Assembly (NCBI RefSeq): GCF_032883915.1
Contig: NZ_CP120717.1
Span: forward strand, 4,285,697 to 4,349,696
DNA length: 64,000 bases
Source of the DNA: Endozoicomonas sp. 8E
GTDB taxonomy: Bacteria > Pseudomonadota > Gammaproteobacteria > Pseudomonadales > Endozoicomonadaceae
Direction of reading: 5' to 3'
Shown: piece after piece, positions 17,801 through 26,600 of the stretch
How the letters are laid out: each line of letters starts with the position of its first letter
How positions within the stretch are numbered: position 1 is the first letter of the stretch
Translations under genes and position numbers: made by a program
Notes under the pieces: model-generated
The model's input: the letters and a program-made list of their open reading frames with translations, nothing else
Told to the model about the DNA's origin: nothing
Databases searched by the model: none

Positions 17801-20322
17801 AGCAGCTTTCAATAAAAGGCTCTGATGGAGCAGTTGATTTTGTTTTGAATCGAATGAGCCAGAAATTTAAAAATACCCGGCATCCTCCAAACGAACAGTA
17901 TGAACCAATGTTAGTGAAACCGGAATCAACTGCAGCTGCGCTTGCAGCAGCAATAGAGGCTAAAACAGCGGCAGAATTAGCTGTAGATGAAGGGGAAACG
18001 AAAACGATAGCGTTAAAGGAAGCGGCAATGTTTAAGAAAATGACTGCAACAGCGATGGCGCTTCTGGAAGCGGCAGAGGTAGAGGAAGTGAAAGCAAAAA
18101 CGTTATCGGCAGTGGAATCGACAGCGAATGCGAAAATACTAACGGCAAGAAAAGCAGCTCAAGAAGCAGCACAGGAAGCAAAAGCAAAATTGTCAGCAGC
18201 AAAGCAAGCGCTAGCGGCAGCTGAAGAGGCAACTAAAGTGAAAGCGGCAGAGAAGGCGGAAGCAACCATAAGATTGATACTCTACTTCGCAACCGGTCGA
18301 ACGGAACTATTGGATTTTGGTTGCCTGGATTTATCCCTGTACATCATTAACTTTTCTATATTCGGCTCTGAAGCAAACCCGGAGATTCCCATATTCCTGA
18401 GAGAAGCTCAGAGGAAGCTCTTTAAAGATATTGAACCTCATAATCGGGCATTGGCAGATATTATAGAACTTGCTTTTTATCTGGTTGGTGCATCAACAGA
18501 AGCAGAGCCGACTCTCCCCCACCTTAAAGCCCTCTCCTTCGTTAGCCAAGCTCGCTTAACATCCCTTCATTTTGGTCATGATGTACAACTTCTGACAAAA
18601 TTAATTGATTTTTCTCGTGAACTGGTTACCGAGGATAACACATCGTATTGTTATAACACCCTTTCGTTGATACACCAGCATATTATCACGCTCATCGGTG
18701 GAAATTCAGAAAAGGCACAGAAACTCCAGATTAATTCAGGTGATTGGGAAGAATTACGCAAAATATTTAAGCTCCATATATGGCATAAGCCAGTAAAGGC
18801 TGTTGCACGTAATGTTCAATCAAAAATCATCGACTATTTTGTCTTTAACAGTGAAAATTTGAAAAGGTTCGCAGATGGAGACCAAAGTGCTTTTGTTCTT
18901 GCCATTGAACAAGCCAGAAAAGCTGGCTATCAGAAATTAAAACAGCAGTTAAATCAGTATGAAGATAAAATGGATTCCGAATCATTGCAGATGTCAGGCT
19001 GGCTTCATTGCCTGGCTGGGTTGACGCTTCTGGAGGCAGAAATAAATTCTATCCAGGAACCGATAGTATTAACCAGTCGCAAAAGAGTTCTGCCCAGCGC
19101 ACATGATCATTTCAGGAAAGCGCGTCAACTTAGCTTCCCTTATGGTGGTTATCTGGAATCACTGGTGAATATGCGGCTAAACACCTACCAGCATTATCAG
19201 ACCGAGACATCAGAAGCCTCGCAAATAGACTCGACCTATAGGCCTGTCATTCAATACGCATCGACGAAAAAACCAGAGGAAAAGCTCTTTATTGAAGCAG
19301 GCAAGATTGTTACGGACACATTGCCCGGGTTGTTATCAAGCTCTCTAATGGGTGTAAGTTTTGCTGCCGAAGCAGCCATCAGAGTCTTTACTAATGAGCG
19401 CTTTAATCTTTTGCATATCCCTCAGGCTGGTTGGCCGGCACTGATCGCAAAGCAATTTTTGATTACTCCCATAAACCATAATATCCAATTTGTGTTCAGT
19501 AATGATGGCAATGAAGTTGAAAAAACGTTATTTCCCAAGATACTTGATCCAGACAGTATTGAAGGAATTCTTCTGAAACCACTGGAGAAAACAAAGCATT
19601 TTTCCATTAAAAAAAGACCGAAACACTATGGTATTTGGCTGGATGGTGAGATCAAAAGTAGTGACAGGCCAGAAAATATCAAAAAGTATTTAAGACTTGT
19701 CAAGTCTTTTGTATTGGGCAAATCAGAGGCGCTGGATATATCATCAGGGGCAGCAGCTTCTGATGTTGAACAACTCTCAGAAAATACTGCAAGCCATGAG
19801 CTAAGCCGGTATGACTATGCAACATCGTTTGAAGTACTGCGGGAAGCGCCACAACCTGAAACCTGTTTCGATGAATTCATTTATAACCTGCCCCGGCTGG
19901 AATCTCACCCAAAGTATGAGGCTATTAGTAATGCTCTTTTGAAGAAACATCGCACAAAGTCAGCCCTGGTTCATTATTACTTATGGGCTTACGAGACCCT
20001 CAATGATAACTTTGATAACGAACGGGATCTGTTCTGGGATGAGATAATGACAAAGAAGATTGAAGAAAATGAACCCATGAAAAGTACTTTCCTGGCACTT
20101 CTGGCAACCGCCGACTTAACGGTTATGTACGATGATAACCGGGAGGCCATGAACACTGCATTCCAAACGTACAATAGAGATCTTGCCTCCTGGCTGGCCT
20201 TTTTTCATAAGATCTCGGCCAATTCCGCCTTTATTCTGGGAGAGACACAAAAAGCAGATTTCCATCAAAAGCATTATGAAAACCAAAAAGATATATTACT
20301 TCATTCAGTACCTGACCTGTAA
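11824..20322 (+). CDS. G2: giant exported paralog with intact nucleotidyltransferase-like motifs
   Basis: G2 has 2832 residues and is the closest relative of G1. Roughly the first 1.8 kb is nearly identical to G1 at the nucleotide level, with runs of several hundred bases carrying one or two differences. It keeps the signal peptide (ending SGHASG), the six-Cys domain, the Pro-rich linker, the OTU-like segment with the putative His in NSHSV, and all three putative catalytic acids (D969, D971, D1055). The lysine-rich tract of G1 is also present (from R1235). The two proteins diverge in the acidic linker after about residue 1360, in the helical half and in the Ala/Glu coil. The C-terminus ends LLHSVPDL, as in G3, and the last 150 residues resemble G6 more than G1, consistent with recombination among copies. 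It has its own promoter block. Secretion is likely; the biochemical role is unproven. Confidence 0.92.
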   Translation: MLVCHRRLFKLLLTALLFMIEMNVQSGHASGFQNGPGHSAPEIHFLGLYAGFKANNFHLKLGDHYHVIHDVGTPEKLSLFFKNQWLSHLPWFLLAKLLPPSTVPYPSFSRGFPSLSRAFGDAPDCNPHPVMIDHSLLKGRLSVQTACIENHPVWQITASPPTSSSESQAVEGDSLSAWLSLWKLLNDTNTSTLFLRPWREDQLNRLQAILCQTNPLTEQKKCQSVLIDFPLNHAKPWLLPELAKKDIISADGQTALDSHSIKRVNQAIDCLSSHDKLFGEPNKSKPADNAKIHACQNNHWLYQWSDQSWLYQSGIPETVIKPSPALMTGKYFNLWALEKVSPGNDTYPAWSRSSLFIARNDRHRKYHFWGAGDPVLVMGFADAPYNVEDHYAGRDGPIIGTLVESEHLNLATLLMNTVTSTPFNFYQWRGIVSGFTSPIPKSLSARVREQIVSDPGSLYQFVKRQPELLNNVLTYLNREFPGHPLNSYFSGRVSPFFSHQTNGNPLALVPKKSNAFDGFHPPAIPHQRDMSLPSTGFASGIMTASGVQGNNGPPASQSRPSYPSAQKAEQSSNKSKRTASPDGRDNVDDNEPPPPPGGNHPVTPADTVYSESLLKHLLYLYGSSGLRPEKVIHRSDFLPEQLGITSSEKFETLIRQCQPTGYESETLYNQMLRGFDPKNQQHMALASKALQNSIQVIVHDGQEYSCYKHDKNHDHTPRRPLERLEDRHMFLFYNSHSVKLSSHSDNKLWFTHFLTNSRLNTEENDWLAANWVEKALWNLFPQWQKDVLLCRESLENQSIKFASEALKQAFNSPGEFMQGGHENNLFRFYNKLGLVCYPSDDAENPDGMFYISKNTLGAVIFFWEDSASKYIFFIAPDLSTSAINDKIQSLDNHLKNYSEGAFLVKKQDIRYVIPALIVLAPVFRKTYTEAEKIISDTEDALVYGGLARWQHLTSSVKPTELGKVPVTNDIDLAVTDIKNLENISASIEEKLRGVLPGTTVRRNNIHTLVLASSGELQRRGLLHTLKINCFPDTNEENTIRFASYEAKKWRILSIDISAGPEGYFDFIHVEPFATGSKMVMQSLSAMVEKLLQDTQLDQAYPGIDSKRRMQNAQNALKILLSSDTEQQVQRIIQKSAYSSSSESSRLPEFLHPYTKPKPDNEQKSIIKVENKAENDANNQHPLVAAKTKITTPTVVEPMKDNVPEQKTIAATAEFASTTNVKGTESITHDPALNSRKKKKKQRQKLKKTVQPKANNIATTPDEGDIKLAASPDDERTTVVHNSKVTAPDTAERSNKRKKETVAQKPISNLIDFETALSKSVEISTWLKEMDYNFSGELNRAIKTQNCDATEEGEASEENKATAENPALETELDTLQKQLLEGKTKTLQILASSGASADTSGDQPAITINLINIQGSQQRTQLEQAAYEDHFPYAQLVQALLILNKKLPSGKSEALQIYENAFELLLPAAIAGIPLAYQLLIGMQLHSHHPAGWPQIEPVNRLLRSMTSRETSFNRVKIEGLLNGGFLEQLYQDTDVTALSKIEQGLAKESDLSGRGREVKAILNALREPNTPSTLTALKAVRPGTRELQQAIASLKLILERKKEPTAGQIHSELWIYSLNTLQIQGVSKKKTQFIDIASFPQVLAMTDLKVFKGTERTGQSFRNNQPKFIAFWKMSFWEGYLKASLSKDRKNEKEILYEHHEKISHQAIEKSRSDLIKDWVLARSFLLSRDFIQIKEVTVPAATTSATSMQITSTRVTNTEKTKKTINAAKRPTELKPGIRPSTEQFNEQVHTQHLFQLDNNIIQEVKFIQENPEVFLQQVEKHITAFRKVLLKNNDHATNKLGMGYYYFLKALAMLGAKMSDDNKTIELSFSPQVKLNAKKIKEAIVLSGKHFFPYAPILLLFFEHGMDGKPSAVTQAHLSAFSGVSQSIEILFESDSDSAVQAGMLLKWLVLIPKTFELKLAFDPDTYLKKPLSEIPGRVTPSVSVLREFLEQLSIKGSDGAVDFVLNRMSQKFKNTRHPPNEQYEPMLVKPESTAAALAAAIEAKTAAELAVDEGETKTIALKEAAMFKKMTATAMALLEAAEVEEVKAKTLSAVESTANAKILTARKAAQEAAQEAKAKLSAAKQALAAAEEATKVKAAEKAEATIRLILYFATGRTELLDFGCLDLSLYIINFSIFGSEANPEIPIFLREAQRKLFKDIEPHNRALADIIELAFYLVGASTEAEPTLPHLKALSFVSQARLTSLHFGHDVQLLTKLIDFSRELVTEDNTSYCYNTLSLIHQHIITLIGGNSEKAQKLQINSGDWEELRKIFKLHIWHKPVKAVARNVQSKIIDYFVFNSENLKRFADGDQSAFVLAIEQARKAGYQKLKQQLNQYEDKMDSESLQMSGWLHCLAGLTLLEAEINSIQEPIVLTSRKRVLPSAHDHFRKARQLSFPYGGYLESLVNMRLNTYQHYQTETSEASQIDSTYRPVIQYASTKKPEEKLFIEAGKIVTDTLPGLLSSSLMGVSFAAEAAIRVFTNERFNLLHIPQAGWPALIAKQFLITPINHNIQFVFSNDGNEVEKTLFPKILDPDSIEGILLKPLEKTKHFSIKKRPKHYGIWLDGEIKSSDRPENIKKYLRLVKSFVLGKSEALDISSGAAASDVEQLSENTASHELSRYDYATSFEVLREAPQPETCFDEFIYNLPRLESHPKYEAISNALLKKHRTKSALVHYYLWAYETLNDNFDNERDLFWDEIMTKKIEENEPMKSTFLALLATADLTVMYDDNREAMNTAFQTYNRDLASWLAFFHKISANSAFILGETQKADFHQKHYENQKDILLHSVPDL
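17911..18266 (+). repeat. Hypervariable Ala/Glu/Lys coil tract of G2
   Basis: About 118 codons are rich in Ala, Glu, Lys and Thr with a strong excess of purine-ending codons. They lie at the same place as the G1 tract but have unrelated order and different length. The tract ends just before the conserved IRLILYFATGRTELL segment. Confidence 0.75.
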
Positions 20323-20343
20323 GATTGCCAGAAAGACCAAATG

Positions 20344-20373
20344 CGTAAATTGAAGACTTGGCTTCAGTTTGCG
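20344..20373 (+). terminator. Hairpin after G2
   Basis: An 11-bp stem (CGTAAATTGAA pairing with TTCAGTTTGCG) encloses an 8-nt loop, 22 nt after the G2 stop. Two pairs are G-U where the G5 hairpin has Watson-Crick pairs, so the structure is preserved despite substitutions. There is no immediate U-run, only a TATTTTCT about 8 nt later. It may be a weak terminator, an mRNA 3'-end stabiliser or a protein-binding site. Confidence 0.5.
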
Positions 20374-20496
20374 CTCAGTATTTTCTATAAACGGCGATAG
20401 TTTTCTAACCAGTCAAATAAGGGATCTACAACCCAGTGTTCGGCAGAATTTCATACACCCCATTAAAAGCTATTTAACGCAGGTACAAAGCCACTC

Positions 20497-20645
20497 TTGC
20501 TACATCCTGGTCGCACTGCTATTTTTCCTCAGTCTCCGTAGAGATCAGAACAATTCATTCAATCAGTATCAATAAAAGCTGTTGTTTAACAGGTCAACTC
20601 TGATTAATAAATTAATAATCATCAATTGGGATCTATGGCAATTCT
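20497..20645 (+). promoter_or_regulatory. G3 promoter-like pair and palindrome
   Basis: TTGCTA (20497-20502), a 17-nt spacer and TATTTT (20520-20525) are conserved although the spacer differs by several bases from the other copies. The palindrome CTGTTGTTTAACAG (20579-20592; one arm mismatch) ends 53 nt before the ATG. Confidence 0.5.
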
Positions 20646-23600
20646 ATGCTTGTTTGTCACAGAAGACTGTTAACACTTCTCTTGATTGCGCTGCTGTTCA
20701 TGATTGAAATGAACGTACAAACAAGTCATGCCTCCGGCTACCAGAATGGACCCGGGTACAAGGCACCAGAAATCCGCTTTTTAGGTCTCTACGCCGGATT
20801 TAAAGCCAATAATTTCCACCTTAAGCTGGGTAACCATTATCACGTAATACACGACGTTGGCACACCCGAAAAGTTGTCCCTTTTTTTCAAGAATCAATGG
20901 TTGAGTCACCTGCCCTGGTTTCTGTTAGCAAAACTGCTGCCTCCTTCAACCGTACCCTACCCTTCTTTCAGTCGCGGTTTCCCCTCACTGTCCCGGGCTT
21001 TTGGTGATGCCCCCGATTGCAATCCTCATCCGGTGATGATCGATCACTCTTTGCTGAAAGGCCGCTTATCAGTGCAAACCGCTTGCATCGAAAGTCATCC
21101 TGTATGGCAGATTACAGCCTCACCCCCGACATCATCGTCAGAGACTCAGGCCGTCAAGGGTGATTCTCTTTCTGCCTGGCTGTCGCTGTGGAAACTGCTA
21201 AACGACACCAATACCAGTACCCTTTTCCTGCGTCCCTGGCGAGAAGATCAGCTCAATCGCCTGCAGGCCATTCTCTGTCAAACTAAACCGCTTACAGAGC
21301 AGAAAAAGTGTCAGAGCGTTCTTATTGACTTCCCGCTGAATCACGCAAAACCTTGGCTATTGCCGGAACTGGCTAAAAAAGACATCATCAGCGCTGACGG
21401 GCAAACCGCTTTGGACAGTCACTCTATTAAGCGGGTCAATCAGGCTATTCACTGCCTCTCTTCCCACGATAAGTTGTTTGGAGAACCCAATAAAAGTAAG
21501 CCAGCTGACAAGGCAAAAATACACGCCTGCCAGAATAATCATTGGCTTTATCAGTGGTCGGATCAAAGCTGGCTTTATCAACCTGGCATTCCCGAGACTG
21601 CGATAAAACCCAGCCCGGCACTCATGACCGGGAAGTACTTTAACCTCTGGGCACTGGAAAAGGTATCGCCCGGCAATGATACCCATCCGCCCTGGTCGAG
21701 ATCTTCTTTATTCATCGCCCGCAACGACAGACATCGGAAATACCATTTCTGGGGAGCAGGTGACCCGGTACTGGTCATGGGGTTCGCAGATGCCCCATAT
21801 AATGTCGAGGATCATTACGCCGGTCGGGACGGACCCATCATTGGCACCCTGGTAGAAAGTGAGCATCTCAACCTGGCCACTCTGCTTATGAACACTGTGA
21901 CCAGTACGCCCTTTAATTTCTATCAATGGCGGGGAATTCTCTCAGGGTTCACAGCACCCATGCCCAAAAGCCTCAGTGCCCGGGTCAGGGAGCAGATTCT
22001 GAGCGACCCCGGCTCACTTTACCAGTTTGTTAAACGGCGACCTGAGTTACTGAACAATGTGTTGACCTATTTAAACAGTGAGTTTCCGGGACACCCTGTC
22101 AACTCATACTTTTCCGGTCGTGTATCACCTTTTTTTAGCCATCAAACAAACGCAAACCCACTGGCCCTGGTACCCGAAACAAGCAACGCGTTCGACGGTT
22201 TTCATCCTCCTGCCATCCCTCATCAGCCAGATAGGTCACTACGCTCTACGGGTTTTACATCGGGCATAATGACTGCTTCTGGTGTCCAGGGAAATGATGG
22301 ACCGCCTGCATCTCAATCCCGCCCGGGTTATCCCTCTGAACAAAAAGCGAAAAAAAGCGGCAAAAAAAGTAAACGACGTGCTAAATCGGACGGTAGGAAC
22401 AATATTGACGATAATGAGCCGCCACCACCGGACAGGAAGCATCCGGTCACGCCAGCAGACGCTGTATCCTCAGCATCCCTGCTTAAACATCTATTCTATT
22501 TGTACAGGCGCTCCGGACTTCGGCCTGAAAGAGTGACCCATAGATCGGACTTTCTTTCAGAACAGCTTGGTATCACATCCAGGGAAAAATTTGAAACCCT
22601 GCTCCGTCTATGCAAACCACCCGACTGTGGCAGTGAAACATTATATAACCAGATGCTTGGGGGTTTTGATCCAAAAAACCAACAACACATGATGCTGGCA
22701 TCAAAAGCACTGGAACATTCTATACAGGTCATTGTTACTGATGGTCGGGGATATCTCTCCCACAGCTACCATGACCATACGCCTCAAGAGCCTCTGGACG
22801 GGCTTGAAAATATCCATATGTTCCTGTTTCACGAGAATCACACGGTAAAACTGTCTCATCAAAGTGACGACAACCCCTGGTTCACTCACTTCCTGATCAG
22901 CTCCTACTTAAACAAGCAGGAAAACGAATGGCTGGAAGACAATGCCCTTGAAAATGCTTTATGGGAACTGTTTCCACAATGGCAGAAGGATATTTTGTTA
23001 TGCCGGGAAACGCTCCAGTGCAACGCCATAAAATCTGCCAGCGAACGGCTAGAGGAGGCGTCCACAAAATCTGCCAGCGAACTGCTGGAAGAGGCGTCCA
23101 TACAATCTGCCAGCGAAGTGCTACAACAGGCGTTTACTGCACCCGATAAATTCATGCAGGGAGATCTCGGACATCACCTGTTCAGGTTTTACAATAAATT
23201 ACGCCTTGTTTGTTACCCGTTCGACGATACAGAGAACCCTGATGGAACATTTTACGTTAGCAAAAACGTGCTTGGAGCAGTGGTTTTTTTCTGGCAAGAG
23301 TCTGCCAGTAACTATATCGCCTTTATAGCCCCTGATCTCTCCACATCAGCAATAAACGACAAAATACAGTCTTTGGATAATCATGTAAAAGATTATTCCG
23401 AGGCCGTATTTTTAGTAAAAAAACAGGATATTCGCTACGTGATTCCTGCACTCCTGGTGCTCGCACCTGTTTTTAGAAAAACCTATGCAGAAGCCGAGAG
23501 TATTATATCCGATACTGAAGATGCTCTTGTTTATGGGGGTTTAGCCAGATGGCAACATCTCTCGTCATTGTTTAAACCCATCGAACTGGGCAAGGTACCT

Positions 23601-26600
23601 GTTACCAATAATATTGATCTGGCCGTTGAGAATATTAAAAGTCTGGAAAAGATTTCGGCCTCTATTGAGGAAAAACTAACAGGCGCCCTGCCTGGCACTA
23701 CCGTCAGACGCAACAACTTTCACACCATAGTTTTAGCCAGCCCGAAAGAATTGCGCCGCAGAGGTTTACTGCACACCTTGAAGATCCATTGCTTTCCCGA
23801 TAAAAACAAAGAAAATACAATAACATTCGCCGCTTGCAAGACAAAAAAATGGCGCATCTTATCGATCAATATTTCTGCCGGTCCTGAAGGGTATTTCGAT
23901 TTCACCCGTGTAGAACCTTTTGCCACGAGTTCCAGGCTACTTATGCCAAGCCTGCCCGCTATGGTTGAAAAACTGCTTCAGGACACGCAACCTGATCAAA
24001 CTTACCCGGGAATTGATGCAAAGAGAAGGGGGCAAAATGCTCAAAATATATTAAAAATCTTGCTGGCGAATGACACTGAGCAACAGGTTCAGGCGATGAT
24101 TCAACAGTCACTGCTCAGCCATTCTTCAGAATCATCCGGGTTACCGGAATTTCTGCTTCCTTATATCAAGCCCCAACCTGACAAGGCACTGGAAAGTAAT
24201 AGTGAAGGTGCAGAGGCGATAACAACAGATCCTTCTTTCCATTCCCATGAGAAGGAACAGAAGCAAAAAGAAATAAACGACATTGCCACGGCACCTGATC
24301 CTGCTGAACGCTCAAATAAAAGAAAGAATAAAACCGCAGCCCAAAAGTCAATCCCGAATACGATCGATTTCGAAACAGCCTTGTCTCAGTCCGTAGAAAT
24401 ATCGAACTGGCTTAAGGAGATGGATCATAGCTTTGCGGACGAGCTGAATAGGACAATAAAGACACAAGATTGCAAAGCCTCTCTAGAAAAAGAAGCCTCT
24501 GTAGAAAGCAAAGCCCCTGCAGAAAACCCTGCGCCCGATACGGAATCCGATACACTGCAAAAGCAACTGCAGGACGGAAAAACAAAAACCCTGAAAACAC
24601 TGGCCTGTTCCGGAGCATCTGCTGATACATCCGCAGACCAGCCAGTCATCACCATCAACCTGGCCAATACCCCAGGCAGTCAACAGCGCAAAGACTTGGA
24701 GCAGGCGGCTTATGAGAACCACTTCCCTTATGCGCAACTGGTTCAGGCGTTGTTCATTCTGAACCAGAAATTCCCATCTGGAAAACCAGAAGTACTGCAG
24801 ATCTATGAAAAAACCTTCGAGCTGTTGTTACCGGCAGCCATTGCCGGTATACCGCTTGCCTACCAATTACTAATCGGGATGCAATTACACAACCAACATC
24901 CGGCAGGCTGGCCCCAGATGGAATCTGTAAACCGGCTCTTACGCAGCGTGGCTTCCAGAGCGACAAGCTTCAACCAGTTAAAAGTTGAAGGTCTATTGAA
25001 TGGTGGATTTCTGGAGCAGCTCTATCAGGATACAGACGCCATCACCCTAATCAGGATTGAGCAGGGGTTAGCCAAAGCGTCAGACCTCTCAGACAGAGGC
25101 AGAGAGGTAAAGGCTATTGTCAATGCCTTGGGAGAACCGGATACCGCCTCGATATTAACATCCCTGAAAGCAGTTCGTCCCGGGACTCGGGAGCTGCAAC
25201 AAACCATTGGATTACTGATACTGATACTGGAGAAAAAACAAGAGCCTGCTGCCGGTCAGATTCGCAGTGAACTTTGGTCATACAGCCTTAAGACTCTGCA
25301 AATTAAGGGAGCCTTGAAAAAAAAATCACAGCTCATGGATACATTTTATTTCCCACATGTGCTGGCCATGACTGACCTGAAAGCATTCATGGATACTGAG
25401 CAAACCGGACAATTACTCAAAAGTCATCAACCCAGATTGATAGCCTTTTGGAAAGTGGGTTTTTGGGAAAGCTATCTCAAGGCTTCGTTGAGCGAAGACA
25501 GCAAGAGTGAAAAGGAAATATTTGATGGGCATCATGACAAAATAAGCAATAAAGCGATTAAAAAGTCCAGACCCGATTTAATAAAAGACTGGATTCTTGC
25601 CCGGAGCTTTTTGCTTTCAAGAGATTTTATTCAAATCAAAGAGGTTCCGGCTTCCCTCACTCCATCCACTTTGGCGCAACTAAGGCTTGGAATAGCTAAA
25701 AATTCTGAAAAAGCAAAAAGAACCGTAAACACAGCCAGACAGCCAGAACAGAAGCCTGGTATCCGACCATCTACAGGACCACACGATGAACAAGTATATA
25801 ACCAGTATTTATTTCAACTGGATAACAACATTATTCAGGAACTCAAATTCATTCAGGAAAACCCGGGGAAATTTTTGCAACAGGTAGAAACTCACATCAT
25901 TGAATTCAGAAAGGCTCTGGTAAGAAATGGCAACGATTTAACAAACAATCTGGGAATCGGTTATTACTATTTCCTGAAGGCACTGGCCATGATAGGGGCC
26001 AAAATGTCAGATGACGACAAAACCATTGAGTTGTCTTTTACCCCTGGAGTCAAACTCAACGGCAAAAAGATAAAAGAGACTATTTTGTTGTGTAAAGGTC
26101 ATTCCTTCCCCTATGCCCCGTTGCTCTTGCTGTTTTTTGAACATGGTATGGAAGGACAGTCTGAGGCAATATCGAAAGCCTATTTCTCTGCGTTCTCCGG
26201 TGTATCACAGTCTATTGAAATTTTATTGGAATCGGACTCAAATCTAATGGTTATGACCGGAGTATTACTCAAGTGGCTGTTGCTGATTCCTAAGCCTTTC
26301 GAACTGAAACTGGCCTTTGATGCAGACACTTACCTGAAAAACCCGCAAAGCAAAATTCCGGGCAGGGTAACACCTTCCATACAAATACTCAGAGAGTTTC
26401 TGGAACTGCTTCCGGTAAGAGGCTCTGATGGTGCAGTTGATGTTGTTTTGAATCGAATAGGCCAGAAATTTCTGCCAAACGAACATTATGAAAAAGCGGT
26501 AGCGAGAGCGGAAACATTGGCGGGAACGCTAGCGACGAAAGAGACTTCGAAAGCGCTAGCGGAAGAGGCAGCAGCAGTGGCAGCGGTAGTGAACAAGGAA

